Source: Ectobius pallidus
Taxonomy: Eukaryota; Arthropoda; Insecta; Blattodea; Ectobiidae
Length of the DNA: 64,000 nt
Direction: 5' to 3'
NCBI GenBank assembly: GCA_964059195.1
Contig: CAXKWD010000005.1
Coordinates: 96,051,882-96,115,881, forward strand
In this document: one piece after another, positions 1 through 11,548 of the stretch
Layout: every line of letters begins with the position of its first letter
Position numbering within the stretch: the first letter of the stretch is position 1
Made by a program: the position numbers and the translations under genes
Notes under the pieces: generated by a model
Database searches by the model: none
What the model saw: the letters and a program-made list of their open reading frames with translations, nothing else
Told to the model about the DNA's origin: nothing

Positions 1-1211
1 TTGCGGCATTACACGAGTGGTTGGTGTGTTGCGTGACGCCAAGGCGTTTTAGTGCAACTGCACTCTGGCCGTGAAGCTAGGAAAGACCATGTTAAAAATA
101 AACTTCTCACAGGTAATTTTTTATACCTGCCAGAAGGAGAGACCGGTACAACCCCTAATACACTGTTGTGCTACCTTTTATTACGAAATTGAATCCTACA
201 GTGCGATATGGGCATTTCGACAACATTCTCAGTATGCTTTTCTGTTCCTCTTTAGACCGCATTACCACGTTTACCATGCGGACCATCAACTCTCGAACTT
301 GCAGGTTTGGGAAGCAACCAGCGAGATGGTTTCTTGTGAAGTTATGATGGTGAATGGGATGAAATAAAAGTTAAGAATAGAAGATGACGAGATGGCGCAG
401 GGGCGTATCCAAGATTTCTTTTCGGGAGGGGCTGTGATAAGCTTAACATTATTATCACTAAGACTCAGAAGTTGATGATCTAAAATGCCTGAAAAATTAC
501 CTATAAAATGACATAAGTTACTCCGGTGGTTTTATTTCCTGCTCTGCCCACAGCTTAGACCTAAAACAGTGCACATGCTTTGCTGTGCATAGTCAAAAAT
601 AATTAATTATTTATGATACGTGTAGTAAGAGAGATAGTTTATTTTGCAAGTAGGTATGTTTACGAAACGAGCCCGTAAGGGTGAGTGTAGCAATCCTACA
701 AGCAAAATAAAATAGTTTTACCAAGTGTATCATGCACTATTTTTTAGACATCGTTAATATTTGTGAAATAAGAAATATTATATTTATCCTAATGAATTAC
801 GTACCGTGGAGCTACATTGCACATTTGAATTGCCTTTCCATCTACTGCTGTATGTACACACGCACATGCGAATACAGAGATTATTGATTTTCTGGTGCAT
901 GCCTGCCAACAGTAGGAATGAAGAAATTTAACATTTAATAAGGCGTAATCAATCTTTAACAATTTAAATTTTCATCAAACCGAGTCTATTTAATAGTCAT
1001 ATACAAATATTCTTAACTAAAAGAGTATTTTCCGTGTGATTGAAACCAAAATTTGTACAATGGATTTTTTAGATATTGGTGCGATAATATGCAAGGTTTA
1101 CTTCGTATGGCTTTTGTCATAAGTTCTATTTTTAATTCAAGCTGTCTAAAATATACATTCCGCAATAAGTTTCACATGGTTCAAAATTCACAACCCCTGC
1201 GCATATAGCTG
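1..1211. other. Non-coding stretch, no gene seen
   Basis: AT-rich sequence without a recognisable gene. Near 398 the sequence caggggcgtatcc followed by a G-rich run resembles the left end of a hAT-like MITE, but I found no matching right end. An open frame of 98 codons at 71..367 has no recognisable motif. Confidence 0.5.
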
Positions 1212-1223
1212 TGGATGGCCAGC

Positions 1224-1298
1224 TAAACTAAACTAAATTCCGTGGCTCTATATTCCTGGAAGGACTATGCCTACCATCCGACTGCTGCGTCATCAACA
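1224..1298 (-). repeat. 5'-truncated tRNA-SINE (family A)
   Basis: The last ~75 bp of the SINE seen in full at 7232..7547 and 60051..60374, in minus orientation, ending in a TTTAG repeat tail (plus strand aaactaaactaaa). It is flanked by a perfect 12 bp direct repeat, tggatggccagc, at 1212..1223 and 1299..1310. That target duplication shows a complete, heavily 5'-truncated retroposition event. Confidence 0.75.
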
Positions 1299-1310
1299 TG
1301 GATGGCCAGC

Positions 1311-2073
1311 AGCATGATGATTATTGGCAGTAGCAAAACCATTTGGAGACTATCAGTATTGAAATGCTAGCGTGCATTTCATATTGACTGTGTAGACCTA
1401 ATGGGATGACGACGAGAAACTCATTTGCTAAGTGGCCATAGTGATCTACAAAAAGCGTGTGCTACAAACTATTCCGAATGATATTGGTACAAGATGTATA
1501 TCCTAAACTCTATATTTTAAATAAGCGAAACAGAAACGAATCTTATAATTTTAATGCATTCAACGCGTGTGCCAGTTACAAGGAACCCTGTTTTAAGGAC
1601 CTATCACGTGATAGTCTGATTAGGCAAGCTGCTCTGACACCTGTTAGCTCCTCATTGTCAGTTTTTCACTGCAATCTTACGTATGAGGACAAAGTTTCAG
1701 CAAACTATACGGTCCAAACATCAGTCAATGTACTGTAGTTATGTTGGATAGTGTAGGCCTATTGTTATTGAATACTTGAGATTTCATCAAGCACTACACT
1801 AAGCACTAAATTAATCAAAAATATTTTTCGTCTGCACAAATAGATATTAATGTTCTAGGAGGCTTGTGAAACATATTTATTATTACCAAGGATTTTAGTC
1901 ATCAAATACCGCTACCACATTCTCGCAAACTCACATTTAGGAGGGGTCTGGTTCAAAATCAATGGCAGGCGAAGCTTGAGAGTAGATTTTAGCAAAATTC
2001 CTTCACTAGAAGAGTTGATTACTAGATTGAAATTATGCCTGATTTTGCCCTGAATCTGGAATAAATAATACAG
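1311..2073. other. Non-coding stretch, no gene seen
   Basis: An open frame of 93 codons (1457..1738, plus) shows no recognisable domain. Nothing else with structure was found. Confidence 0.45.
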
Positions 2074-2082
2074 TATGAATAT

Positions 2083-2423
2083 GTCGGCTGTGGTGGTCTA
2101 GAGGTAGCGTGCCCGCCTCTAGGTCCGAAGGTCGCGGGATCAAACCCGACCGCCGTCGATGGGTTTTTTAGGACGTAGGCCTAGATTTACGGGACGTAAA
2201 AGAACTCCAAGCCTAAATTAGAGCCTCTGGACAAAATTTCTCAGCCGTTTCACGTCCAAGTAATACCTTATTTTCCGGAAGGGGGTTGAGAGGCGATGGG
2301 CTTACCACCCGTCCCTCTGCCGTCTCTAGGAAAATAAGAGTAACAAAATTCACATAGGTAAACAGAAACCTCCACTTGGAGGCCCTTCGCCCCAACATGG
2401 GGGCATAGGATTCAAGAGAGATA
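2083..2423 (+). repeat. tRNA-derived SINE (family B), near full length
   Basis: A tRNA-like head (about 2086..2152) has an A-box-like tggtctagaggtagcgtg and a B-box-like region ggtcgcgggatcaaaccc, followed by a unique body of ~270 bp. A 9 bp direct repeat tatgaatat lies at 2074..2082 and 2424..2432, consistent with a target duplication. The body is repeated in the 33391..34010 copy. Family A has a different body, so at least two tRNA-SINE families are present. Confidence 0.8.
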
Positions 2424-2432
2424 TATGAATAT

Positions 2433-5400
2433 AGACCCGAGCTATCTATGCTGCCAAGAAGTCAATAAACACTATTAAAATACCACTATAACACACAAGG
2501 CTCCAATTTCTCGATACCATAATGGACTTTTCAAAAGCAGTGACTTGTCTTTAAAGATGAAATTGGATAATAGTGTACGCATTATAAGTCTAGTGAACGT
2601 ACCTTAAAAATAGTTCAAACACTTAGTATTTTATGCCGAAAAGAAGACTAACAATGTAAGTAGTAAGATTGTTCTGTGACGTGAGTGCACTTGATTCTGG
2701 CTTCACGCGTTAGACTTCTGCGAGGAATTTGTGAAGTGTTGGCACCCACAGGGGAGAAAAGAGGGCATTAGTATTATGGGCAGCGTTACACAAGCTCTCG
2801 ATTTACCCCTACCGCGGCTAAAGAAGTTTCACTTAAAAAATTACCTTTTCGCAATCTTCCCAAAATGGGATAATCCTAGATTCGATTCCTGGCATATGCA
2901 GTTTTCCAAGAAGGGTGCATTATCGTAATATAAAGTAATATACTAAGAATTCTCCTACGAACCACGCCGTGCAAAGATAATATTGTTGCATGGAATGAGG
3001 GTGTTTCCACGCCTGTTAGGAGGCAATAACTCAGAGAGTTACAGTCGCTGAACATCCATCACGACAATAAAGTAAACTTAATTTAGAACGGCATAATTTG
3101 CCCAGGATATGACACATCATGCACCATCAACAAACCTGGCGTGTCAATATCTTATTGATTTATGCGCCTAATGTTCTCATTCTCTTCCTTGATGGATAGC
3201 TTCCTTAATAAAATCAGACATTTTTATGTGATAGCAAGTTCTTCGACAACGAGTGACTGTATTGAGTCGATATTAACGTCGGATAACATCATTACAAGGG
3301 TGTAAAGCCTGGCTAAAATCAGTTTTCATCAGAACTACGCTTGTATGTTTTAGGCCTTCGGATTAATTGAAATTTTAAACTATACAAGAAGAAAGAGAAG
3401 TAAGAAGTCGTGAATAGATTGCAACAGGAAAAAATGTTTAAAGCATGAAGGAAGAAGAAGAAATACACAAATAAAATGGCAGGGTGTGGAATATATGTAT
3501 GACGCAGGTTATGGGTACTAACTGTAGGATAGAGTAGGGAGCAGACACCCATAAACATGCATACACGACGGCATCGAGCCACTCTACTGTATTGCAGTAG
3601 TTGAAGCATGAAAACACGTATAGCCCAACCCATAAAACCCTTAAATTTGCATACGGAAAGTCCTTATTCCCAAATCTTCATTTAAAAAAATCAATCAATT
3701 AGGCTAAATCACAAAACCTAAATTTTAGACGAATTCATTTTAAAATTGAGCATTTACGGAAACCTCTTTATAAAAAAAGCCACACTTTTATTTTTTAGCC
3801 TATATTAAACCGTTTAATGACTTTAATGTATATTTTCTTGTAGGCCTATATTTCCTAAACCGCTGAAGTTAAATTCATGGGGAAAATATATACATACCGC
3901 CGAAGTGTTGCTTAACGAAAAATGAGCAAAAGTTCTACAAAAACGCCAAAACTTCTGCCATCTTCAGTTGAGTATGGAATCCTAAAGTTTAAATCTGAAA
4001 TGGGCGATTATATAAAGTATGTACTTTTCCTAGGACTATCTTTGCTATTCCTTTACTAGTTACGATTTCCTAAATAAAGTTAAAAACCCATAATACGTAT
4101 GGGGAAATTAATATTTCAAATCGCTTTTTCGGGGGGAGGGGACTGTTCATTTTCTATAAAGCTTGACGAAGATGATCCAGCATATAATAATAAAAACTAT
4201 TAAAATTACAAAAATATAGTATATGAATTTGAAAATGTAACAGTATTTTTATAACTATACTATAATCGTTCATAAATGTTAGGACTTTTAAAATATTTCT
4301 GGGGATTACATGTTCATATATTAATAATTATCAGCGTATCGCCCAACCTTAGACTTGGGAATTTGAGTCAATGTAACGTCAGAACTTTCATTTTATTTAA
4401 AGATTGTTTTTGAATTTGTTAAAAATCAACTACAAATAGCATATATTTTACTATGATATCGCAAATAAGACTGCTGGGAGAGTTGAAAATAGCAAATGAG
4501 TTGTTTATGAAAGCAATGTTTTACACATCTAATTAAATAATATAAATTAATGGATCAAAATGTTGTTTACTTTTTAATAAACAGCACGTGCAATACTTGC
4601 AGATACTTTTAAAAATATTATAAACACTTGCTTTAATGCTTCCAATTTTTAGTTAATAAAGGAGTTTCTATTTTTTTCATTCTATATTGACAATTTGTTT
4701 TTTTCATTATCACAAAACAATACATTATCGACATGGTTGTGTTGCTTTAGGAGGGAAAATTCCATCGTTCATGCACATTCTGAAGACTATAATAATTCGT
4801 ACGATCATGTTATGGCGTTCGAAGTGTGGTTAAAACTAGCATGGTAAAATATTGTCTAAAAGTAAAAATTAGTGCATATACGTATTAATACATTCAAGAA
4901 AAGTAGTAGGCCTATTATCATGTTCATAAAAAAAATTAACTTAGGTGTAGAATATCTTACAAAATGGAAAATATCAATTCTCATGAAAGTCCTAGACATG
5001 GCTGGCAAAAATTGAGTTGAGAGATTTCTGACCTGAAAGAGAAAACATGCACGCTAGATTGTCTGGTCGGCTATTCCCATACATTTCTAGAATAATCACT
5101 GGCTTGAATTTTTTGTCGAAGGGACAAAACGAATCAACAAATTAAGAAATTCAGGGAGATCCAGACGGTAGATTATAAAGGGAGAGATGCAAAACTTGAT
5201 TGAAATTGAGTCGTCCTGAAAATAATATTTATAACACAAGTTGCGAGGTAAGTCTTGAAGCAGAGATTTTCAAATGTAATATCCTCACTTTTCCCACTCA
5301 AGTGTATTTCTTGTGGAGGGTGACAAGCATATTTCCTTAGAGTCCTACCCCGTCTGAATTGTAACAACATTCGTCCACCCTCATGTTCACTTCCCCAATA

Positions 5401-5689
5401 TCAAGGCAGATTCTATATTTCCTCCCTTCGTCAAGGATTCTTTGCACCACCCTTAATAGTAATTTGCCGTGCATCTGAGTTCAGGAGGGAATGCAGATAT
5501 TGGGTGGGGATGTCTTCCCTTGCGAGTAATCGATGATGTTTTTAATCGATTCGGTCTGTTTGTATACGCAGAACTTCGCTAAAATAGTTATGACTTTGGC
5601 TTCTGCTTCTTACTAGGGCGAGTCTGAAAAAAGAAACCGACAGTTACATATTGTTCCTAGATAATGTCCAAAAAATAATTAGTTGTTTT
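2433..5689. other. Non-coding AT-rich stretch, no gene seen
   Basis: 3.2 kb without a supported gene or element. The open frames on either strand (up to ~104 codons) have no recognisable motif. A G-rich spot near 4130 is isolated. Confidence 0.45.
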
Positions 5690-5768
5690 ATAACACTGTC
5701 TGACAATAGTGTCTAGCATTTGAGTGCCTCATTTATGGATTAATTTACTTAATCCTACTTCATTTTAC
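5690..5768. repeat. Left copy of ~80 bp direct repeat flanking a LINE fragment
   Basis: The segment beginning ataacactgtctgacaatag and ending cattttacct recurs at 6526..6614 with substitutions and a small length difference. The two copies bracket the non-LTR fragment at 5769..6525, so they may be a long target duplication. Confidence 0.6.
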
Positions 5769-6525
5769 CTAAACGGGTTAAATGAAGAACATCTTTTCGA
5801 TCGCTACAAAACATTGGATTGAAGATTAATAAAACAAAGTATAACGTCGTGAAACGTCAAAATAATGTCGATAAACTATTCGATCAAGTGGAGAGATTCA
5901 AATATATCGGAGCAGTAATCACAGATTCAGTAATATTAAGGCAGAATAAGGGCCGACTAAAATCAGGAAATGTTTGTTAGTTTCATCTTCTCGGCTTTCT
6001 ATCTAGAAATCTAAAGACAACAATTTATAAGACAATTTTCCTATCGGTTGTGCTCGTATTATATGGATGTAAGACTGGTCCCTTACTTTCCGGAAAGAAC
6101 ATAATCCGAGTGAGTTCGAAAAAAAAGGGTGCTTAGGAAAATATTCGGAAATGAGAGAGATGAAAACGGGGACTGGACAAAACTGCATAATGACGACCTT
6201 CTTAAGCTGTACTCTTCACCGAATATAATAAGGACAATTAAAGCACGGAGGATGAAATGGGCTGGACATGTTGCCCGCATGGAGGAAGAAAGACATATCT
6301 AAAAAATATTGACCGGGAGACACGAAGGAAGGAGACCACTTGGAAGACCTAAACGTAGGTGGGGAGGACAAGATTAGAATACATTTTGGGATAGTTGGAT
6401 GGAGTTAAGCATAGAATAGAGTAGAATGGTGACTCAGCTAAGTGCGGCAATGAACCTTCGGGTTCCATAAAATTGATAATATTCTTTTAGCTTGCTTAGG
6501 AATTGTCTATTGCCATTGAGTAAGT
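5769..6525 (+). pseudogene. Non-LTR retrotransposon reverse transcriptase, C-terminal relic
   Basis: Read through stops and frame breaks, the plus strand gives the C-terminal part of an insect non-LTR (endonuclease-reverse transcriptase) polyprotein: an [25 protein letters not shown] stretch around 6210..6270, a GR.PLGRP.RRWGG stretch around 6325..6370, and an AAMNLR-like end near 6447..6465. These match the widespread insect family with the [12 protein letters not shown] signature. The copy is 5'-truncated (no catalytic YxDD) and ends at a GAGTAAGT-type tail near 6525. I lean to an RTE-like clade, weakly. Another copy of the same family lies at 25838..26187. Confidence 0.75.
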
Positions 6526-6614
6526 ATAACATTGTCTGACCACAGTGTCTAGCATTTGAGTATAAGGATGATCTCATTCTTAGATTAATTCACTTATGGT
6601 ACTTAATTTTACCT
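6526..6614. repeat. Right copy of ~80 bp direct repeat flanking the LINE fragment
   Basis: Partner of 5690..5768. Both contain the block gtgtctagcatttgag followed by a diverged ttaatt/cactta segment. See that entry for interpretation. Confidence 0.6.
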
Positions 6615-7220
6615 CGTCTTAACTTCTATGGTCATGTCGTAATGGTGTTGAAATTTTTTGTCCTTTGAGTAATGACAGAACTGCTGATAACTATAATAAT
6701 ATTAGATATTTTTGATAAATATTTTAGACCATCCGTCATACTTTAGAATAGAAATTGGATATGTAGCTTCTAAACAGTAGGTCTACCTTTTTTTACGTTC
6801 AACCTCTGGACGTAGCCGAAGTGAGTATTTTATGTACAGGCCTATGAGAGATTTTCACCTTTCAAATCTGTGAACGACGATGGAGTTGCTGTTGTCTGCT
6901 TTATTCCCCACAAATCATCACTCTTTATCCCATAATTCATTAATTTCCGGGTGTGCTTCGCCCCAGGCCACCATCGGAAGCTGGAGCCCCCTATCCCCGA
7001 ACAGCTTCGCAAATATTCTTTTAGCTAGGGGGTTCCTCCCAGACCCCCGCCATGGGCCCTTCCACCTATCACCCATCATCATAAGCTTCGCTCCTCCCAG
7101 CCCTCTCCTGGAGCTTCTCAATAAAACTTAAATAGGCTGGCTCCATAGATTTTTTAAAGGCATCCTTCCATGAGGTGACATGTAGCCTATAACTGTACTA
7201 ACAAGGTCCTTACGCATAGG
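6615..7220. other. Non-coding stretch, no gene seen
   Basis: Overlapping open frames on both strands around 6880..7131 have no recognisable domain. A relatively GC-rich 6950..7120 segment contains several CCC/GGG runs without clear structure. Confidence 0.4.
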
Positions 7221-7231
7221 TATATAACACT

Positions 7232-7547
7232 ACTCCTAAACTCCGTGGCGCGACATCCCCGAAGGGACAAGGCCTACCACCCGACCGCTGCGTCATCTAC
7301 CATAGGCAGACGGTAGGATTGGGGGGGCATGTGGTCATCCTGCCGACACCCACGGTCGTTAATGGTGGTTTCCATGACCGGAGCCGCTACTTCTCTATCA
7401 AGTAGCTCCTCAATTCGAATCACGAGGCTGAGTGCACCCCTACCAGACCCTCCCTACCTCAGAAAATCCGAGGATACCGGGGATCGAACCCGGGTCGACG
7501 GATCTGTAGTCAGCGACACTAACCACAAGACCACGCCGGCGGTCAGG
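7232..7547 (-). repeat. tRNA-derived SINE (family A), near full length
   Basis: Minus orientation. The reverse complement starts with a tRNA-like head (GCGTGGTCTTGTGGTTAGTG as A-box region, GGGTTCGATCCC as B box) and then has a ~240 bp body. Flanking direct repeats ta(t/c)ataacact lie at 7221..7231 and 7548..7558, with one difference in 11 bp. Other copies in the window are at 60051..60374 (best preserved), 56207..56455 and 1224..1298. The reading frames inside it are incidental. Confidence 0.85.
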
Positions 7548-7558
7548 TACATAACACT

Positions 7559-8002
7559 GGTACTTCAAATTTTACATAATATTGACCTAATATTTCCTGG
7601 ATTATAATTGTTTAATCAAACAAGGTTACGCTAAAATTTATGCGTTCCGATTGCATCAGTGTGTGTACATTTAAACATTTTCATACTTTTATTTCATACA
7701 CTCAGAATGCCGAATGTTAAGGTGACATGGAAATATTTAAAGTAATGATGCACCTGATCATATAATGTAATAACAATTCGAAGTTTTTATTATAGTTAAT
7801 GTAACTAGAGGTTCGACCTGTTATCGATGTTATCTTGAGAGGGTTCCACCCTCGAGTTATAAATAGTTTATTGTAATTTTTAAGGTATACATACAAAATT
7901 GAGCATATATTTCCTGTGTTTTTACACCATAAAAATAAATAAAAGACATCGGCTTCCACCAGTAGTGTCATTGTAATCGAGTCCATAGATATGTTATAGG
8001 CC
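7559..8002. other. Non-coding stretch, no gene seen
   Basis: AT-rich sequence between the SINE and the mariner derivative. No motif or terminal structure recognised. Confidence 0.4.
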
Positions 8003-8095
8003 TACGAGATGCGTCCATAAAGTAAGTTTCCCTGAGGCCAATTACAGAGAAAAAACACAATTTCAAGTAAATATTTATCAGGAGACAGCCAGTGT

Positions 8096-8275
8096 TCAGC
8101 TATTTTTCAACATATTCGCCACCGGAATTGAAACATTTGTCTAACCGTGCACCAACTTTTGAATAGGCTACCTGTGTCGTAGAAGGGTACCGCCTGGGAT
8201 TTGAACCATCGTGTGACAACCACCTTCGCCTCTCTGTCATTTTCTGTCATTCGTGAGGTGTAGGAAAAGATGGAA
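8096..8275 (-). pseudogene. Mariner transposase C-terminal fragment (left arm)
   Basis: On the minus strand this arm encodes a diverged version of the last ~45 mariner residues, with V-TRWFKSQAV-FYDTG recognisable and the same terminal stop position as the right arm. Frame breaks separate the segments. It has no catalytic residues and cannot encode an enzyme. Confidence 0.7.
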
Positions 8276-8397
8276 ATTATTGGGAGTAAGGTCCGGGCTT
8301 TAGGGCGATTGTTTAAACACCTTCCAGCCGAACTTCTGCAGAAGACTTGCTGGGAGGTGTTTAAACATCCACCCGGACTTCGCTCCCAGTGATTTCC

Positions 8398-8569
8398 ATC
8401 TTTTCCTGCACCTAAAGAAATGGCAGAGAATGAAAGAGAGGCGGAGATGTTTGTCACACAGTGGTTCAAATCCCTGGCGGTAGACTTCTACAACACAGGT
8501 GTACAAAAGTTGGTTCCACACTATGACAAATGTTTCAGTTCCAGTGGCGATATGTTGAAAAATAGCTGA
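8398..8569 (+). pseudogene. Mariner transposase C-terminal fragment (right arm)
   Basis: The plus strand reads HLFLHLKK at 8398, then after a frame break a 39-residue open segment 8450..8569 containing QWFKSLAVDFYNTG and VQKLVPHYDKC before TGA. The aligned region of the intact transposase at 61272..62351 reads QWLTSQAAEFYEEG and IQKLVPRYDKC. The family's DD34D catalytic core is absent here. Confidence 0.8.
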
Positions 8570-8666
8570 ACACTTGCTGTATCTGTTGGAATATATATGT
8601 CCATGAAATTGTGTTTTGTTTCTGTAAACGGCCCCAGGGAAACTTACTGTATGAATACGGCTCGTA

Positions 8667-8996
8667 GTACATGGGAATCCTTTGGCAAGACAATCGATAT
8701 ATTATTGCGATTATCACGCTGTATTATTAGAACACTATTCATTATGGAAATCTGGGACTATGGCCATACTGATTGAATAAACATGATTGAAAACATGGTT
8801 ATCGAAATTAAAAGATGGAAATCCTTGTTGAAATATTATGGATGTGAGTGAATTGGAAGGTGTTGATCTTGATATTGCGGTATGTTTAAGAGTAATCGTA
8901 TAGGTCAGAGAAGCTGTGAAGATATTTCAGTACACTGACACGAATTCACATAGCCTACCAAAATAATTTAACTGAGTTGTTATTAAAATGAATCAG
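8667..8996. other. Non-coding stretch, no gene seen
   Basis: AT-rich flank between the foldback element and the dispersed repeat. No structure recognised. Confidence 0.4.
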
Positions 8997-9700
8997 GTAA
9001 ACTGATGTAACAAAGTGCCATTATGCTTTTGTTTAATCACTTATAATTGCAATTATGATATGCAGAAAATAAGTTTTATTTTTATTTTTTATTATTGATT
9101 TCCGAGGTAAGCTCCAGATTCATTAATTAAGTAGAGTTTCAGGGAGAACAAAGGTCTAGTTTTTTAATCAGCTTTAAATCGTCCAGCATCAGCAGAACTA
9201 TACAGATTTGTGATTTCTTGACAATCGCACACTCAAATAAATAAATAAATAAAAATATGTCAAATCGGCCGGCTAGGGGAATTGAACCAGGAACAACCAA
9301 AATGTGAGTCCAAGACGTTACCATCTCAGCAACTTCGCTCAATTTAACGGTCTACTTTCATAAGCGTATGTGAAGGAATAATGTTATTTGTCATAGCTAA
9401 CTGTATTGCAATTTCCAAAGCCGTATATGGAGATTAAAAAACAATATGTTGTCATGGTAACTAATTTGCATTTGATAAATGCTTTACGATAAAATAGGCA
9501 CTAAATTGAGCTTTACTCCGGTACCGGTCAGCCGATTTTGCCCAATATCAATAGGGTTCTTCCCATGGACGTTATAAATGTGTATACCAAGTTTCATGAA
9601 AATCCGATAAAGCGTATTTGAGTTATCGTGCGTACATACTCACGGACAGACATTTTCCCTTCCCCACACAATCTCATAAAGTACCATACTGGCACTTAAT
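8997..9700. repeat. Dispersed repeat family, copy 1
   Basis: Shares long segments with 62912..63362: the tgcagaaaa-to-aaaggt part, the tactccggtaccggtca part, and a tail with ccatggacgttataaatg and aatccgataaagcgtatt. Its outer ends carry an inverted aagtgccattatg / catactggcactt motif near 9013 and 9685. The left end (aggtaaactgatgtaacaa) also occurs inverted near 38085..38110. A tRNA-like segment sits inside at 9267..9340. The tail resembles common insect repeat 3' ends but I cannot name the class. Confidence 0.65.
9267..9340 (-). repeat. tRNA-like segment (SINE head), minus strand
   Basis: The reverse complement has an A-box-like TTGCTGAGATGGTAACG and a B-box-like GGTTCAATTCC at tRNA spacing. 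I see no paired acceptor stem, so a functional tRNA is unlikely. To the left, in plus orientation, is an aaataaataaataaat tract. It interrupts the dispersed repeat 8997..9700. Confidence 0.55.
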
Positions 9701-10644
9701 AAACGATAAAAAATAAGGCGATAGATAGCGGTGATTGGTTGAGATTTAACATATCCTTACATCAGATTGGTCACAGCTTCATGAGCTAAATAATTATAAT
9801 AACAATAAGTTTCTGCTTGGAATAGGCCTACATTCGAGATCCAGTTTGACCACAATATCTAAAGACACTTCCCTCTGTTTTTGTTGATGGTTCAATGTAA
9901 GGAAATAAATATAATGGAATAACACAGAGCAACAACCATTTTGGTGCCTTAGAATTTATACATATTCTTGGGTATATTTAGGTCGCTGATGCCAAATGTG
10001 CCATTAGTTTTGCTGTATCAGCTTTATTTTGTGAGATATGTTTTACCATTATGCATATTATCCCATTTTACGTTTGATATGAATAAAAAACAGTGCCAAT
10101 TTTTAGCTTCTAAATCACGTAAAGAAAGAAGCAACACACTAACATTACATTAATATTACAATAACAATATAACATGGGGTCTGTCAAAAAATTGATATGA
10201 CATATTGTACGGTCGTTTATGACTTATGAGCTGTCAATTTGAGGGCCAAAAAATAATCCAGTTTTTAGTTTTTCTGTACTTCGTACAGTTTTCGTCCTAC
10301 GGGTCCAAAGTATGGTCAGGAACCATCACTAGCTATATTATCAAGCAAGGTTTTGTTTCGCGAAAGAGGTTATAAATTAATGGCACTCTATATAAAGTAG
10401 AGCTGGTACAGAAAAACTGTTTACATATTTGGATAAGCACACTAAGTATAGCCTAGCTAAAATTCGGTAAAACATCTGAGACACCAATTTTTTTTTGGGG
10501 GGGGGGGGCTGTGTAGCAGTACATGTACTTGTATTGAGGCAAGTGATTTCTCAAGTAGTTTCACCTGCTTCAATGGAACGTGAACTCGCCCAGCAAATTA
10601 AAGTGTTCTTCTTGAAACATTATCTGTATAGTTCACTTGGCGTA
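9701..10644. other. Non-coding stretch, no gene seen
   Basis: Contains a 12-base G run at 10497..10508 and short unrecognised open frames. No element ends found. Confidence 0.4.
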
Positions 10645-10774
10645 TAAGGCGGGCCATACACGTTACGGTATACCGGTGAGGTTTACCTGCACAGGTAAAC
10701 CGGAAAGGTATACCTGTGCAGGCTAGAGCACACACACGCTACGGTAAACCGGAAGGTTTTAACTCAGTCGAGAG

Positions 10775-11536
10775 ATGGCGAGCAAACAAGAAGACGACGC
10801 GATCGCTCTAGTAGGTTTGTTAGTGACCATGAAGTGTAAAAAGAAGCGAAAACGCACAGCCTGGTGTAAAGATTGGCTTACAAAGAGAAATGAATACACT
10901 CATACAAGATTACTAAAACAGTTAAGTTCAGATCCTACAGATTACCGTAATTATTTGCGGATAAATGAAGAAGTCTACCAAACACTGTTGTCACTCTAAT
11001 ACAGAAGAAAAATACAGTTATGAGAACTTCTATTTCTCCCCATGAAAGACTGACAGCTACTTTGAGGTTTCTTGCAACGGGTCGATCGTACGAATGTCTC
11101 AAGTATTCTACTATAATATCACCCCAAGCTCTTGGCAAAATAATTCCGGAGACATGTGAAGCCATCCATAGGCGTAACCAGGCCGACCATATGGGGGGGT
11201 TATAACATCCGCGGGGTCTGGGGGGGGTATGATACCCCCCCAGGGAAAGGGGGGTCCGGGGGCTCTCCCCCGGAAAATTTTAATAATTAAGATGCAAAAT
11301 AACGAGTTTTAAGCTTCCATGGGTCCCCCCGGAAAATTTTAAAAATTTAGACGCAAAATAACGAGTTTTAAGCTTCCCACGCTTTATACTTGTATTAAGT
11401 AATTTATGGGCAGACTTAAACAATGATACAATTTTCCTTTTTTTAATCAATGGGGGGGGGGGTTCAAACCCCCAAAACCCCCCCTCGGTACGCCTATGAA
11501 GCCATCTACAATGTGCTGAAAAAAGTGTATCTTCAG
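10775..11536 (+). pseudogene. PIF/Harbinger (HARBI1-like) transposase, N-terminal part, broken
   Basis: Reading starts at ATG 10775 (MASKQEDDAIAL...), continues to a one-base frame break at about 10996 in a YQTLLSL/IQKKN context, and resumes with SPHERLTATLRFLATGRSYE and ISPQALGKIIPETCEAI. This layout (ERL..TLRFLATG.S followed by I.ETC.AI) is typical of the region before the DDE nuclease in PIF/Harbinger transposases. A MITE at 11167..11498 interrupts the frame after ETCEAI, and coding resumes at 11499 to VLKKVYLQ. There CAG/GTATGT at 11534..11542 looks like a splice donor. The catalytic DDE domain is missing. The start is supported by the mirror copy at 15948, which has the same MASKQED beginning. 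Confidence 0.8.
11167..11498. mobile_element. CATAGGCGTA MITE with G-tract termini, copy 1
   Basis: A 332 bp element with inverted ends cataggcgta and tacgcctatg, flanked by a perfect 8 bp duplication aagccatc at 11159..11166 and 11499..11506. Its removal restores the Harbinger reading frame, which confirms the boundaries. Just inside both ends are G or C runs of 6-9 bases (11195..11277 and 11451..11487). The interior repeats a segment with gcaaaataacgagttttaag twice. An 8 bp duplication fits hAT-type elements. A second copy in opposite orientation is at 33439..33737. Confidence 0.9.
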
Positions 11537-11548
11537 GTATGTATAGGC

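Larger units (their letters stand above)
8005..8664. mobile_element. Palindromic (foldback) mariner derivative, 660 bp
   Basis: The element is an imperfect palindrome over its whole length, with its axis at the cttctgcagaag motif (8333..8344). Both ends begin with the same inverted terminus after a TA (8003..8004 and 8665..8666): cgag, then an agtaagtttccctg block. Each arm carries the 3' end of a mariner transposase coding sequence plus its terminus, so two transposon 3' halves are joined head to head. Mariner elements insert at TA, which fits both flanks. The terminal sequence resembles that of the mariner at 61168..62497 (shared cgag and agtaagt) but is not identical, suggesting a related family. 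Confidence 0.85.

Noticed and set aside
71..367. 98-codon plus-strand open frame
   Set aside because: No domain, no codon-use signal I trust, and no flanking splice or promoter context in a repeat-rich region.
398..430. hAT-like MITE end
   Set aside because: No matching right end or target duplication found, so it was not listed as an element.
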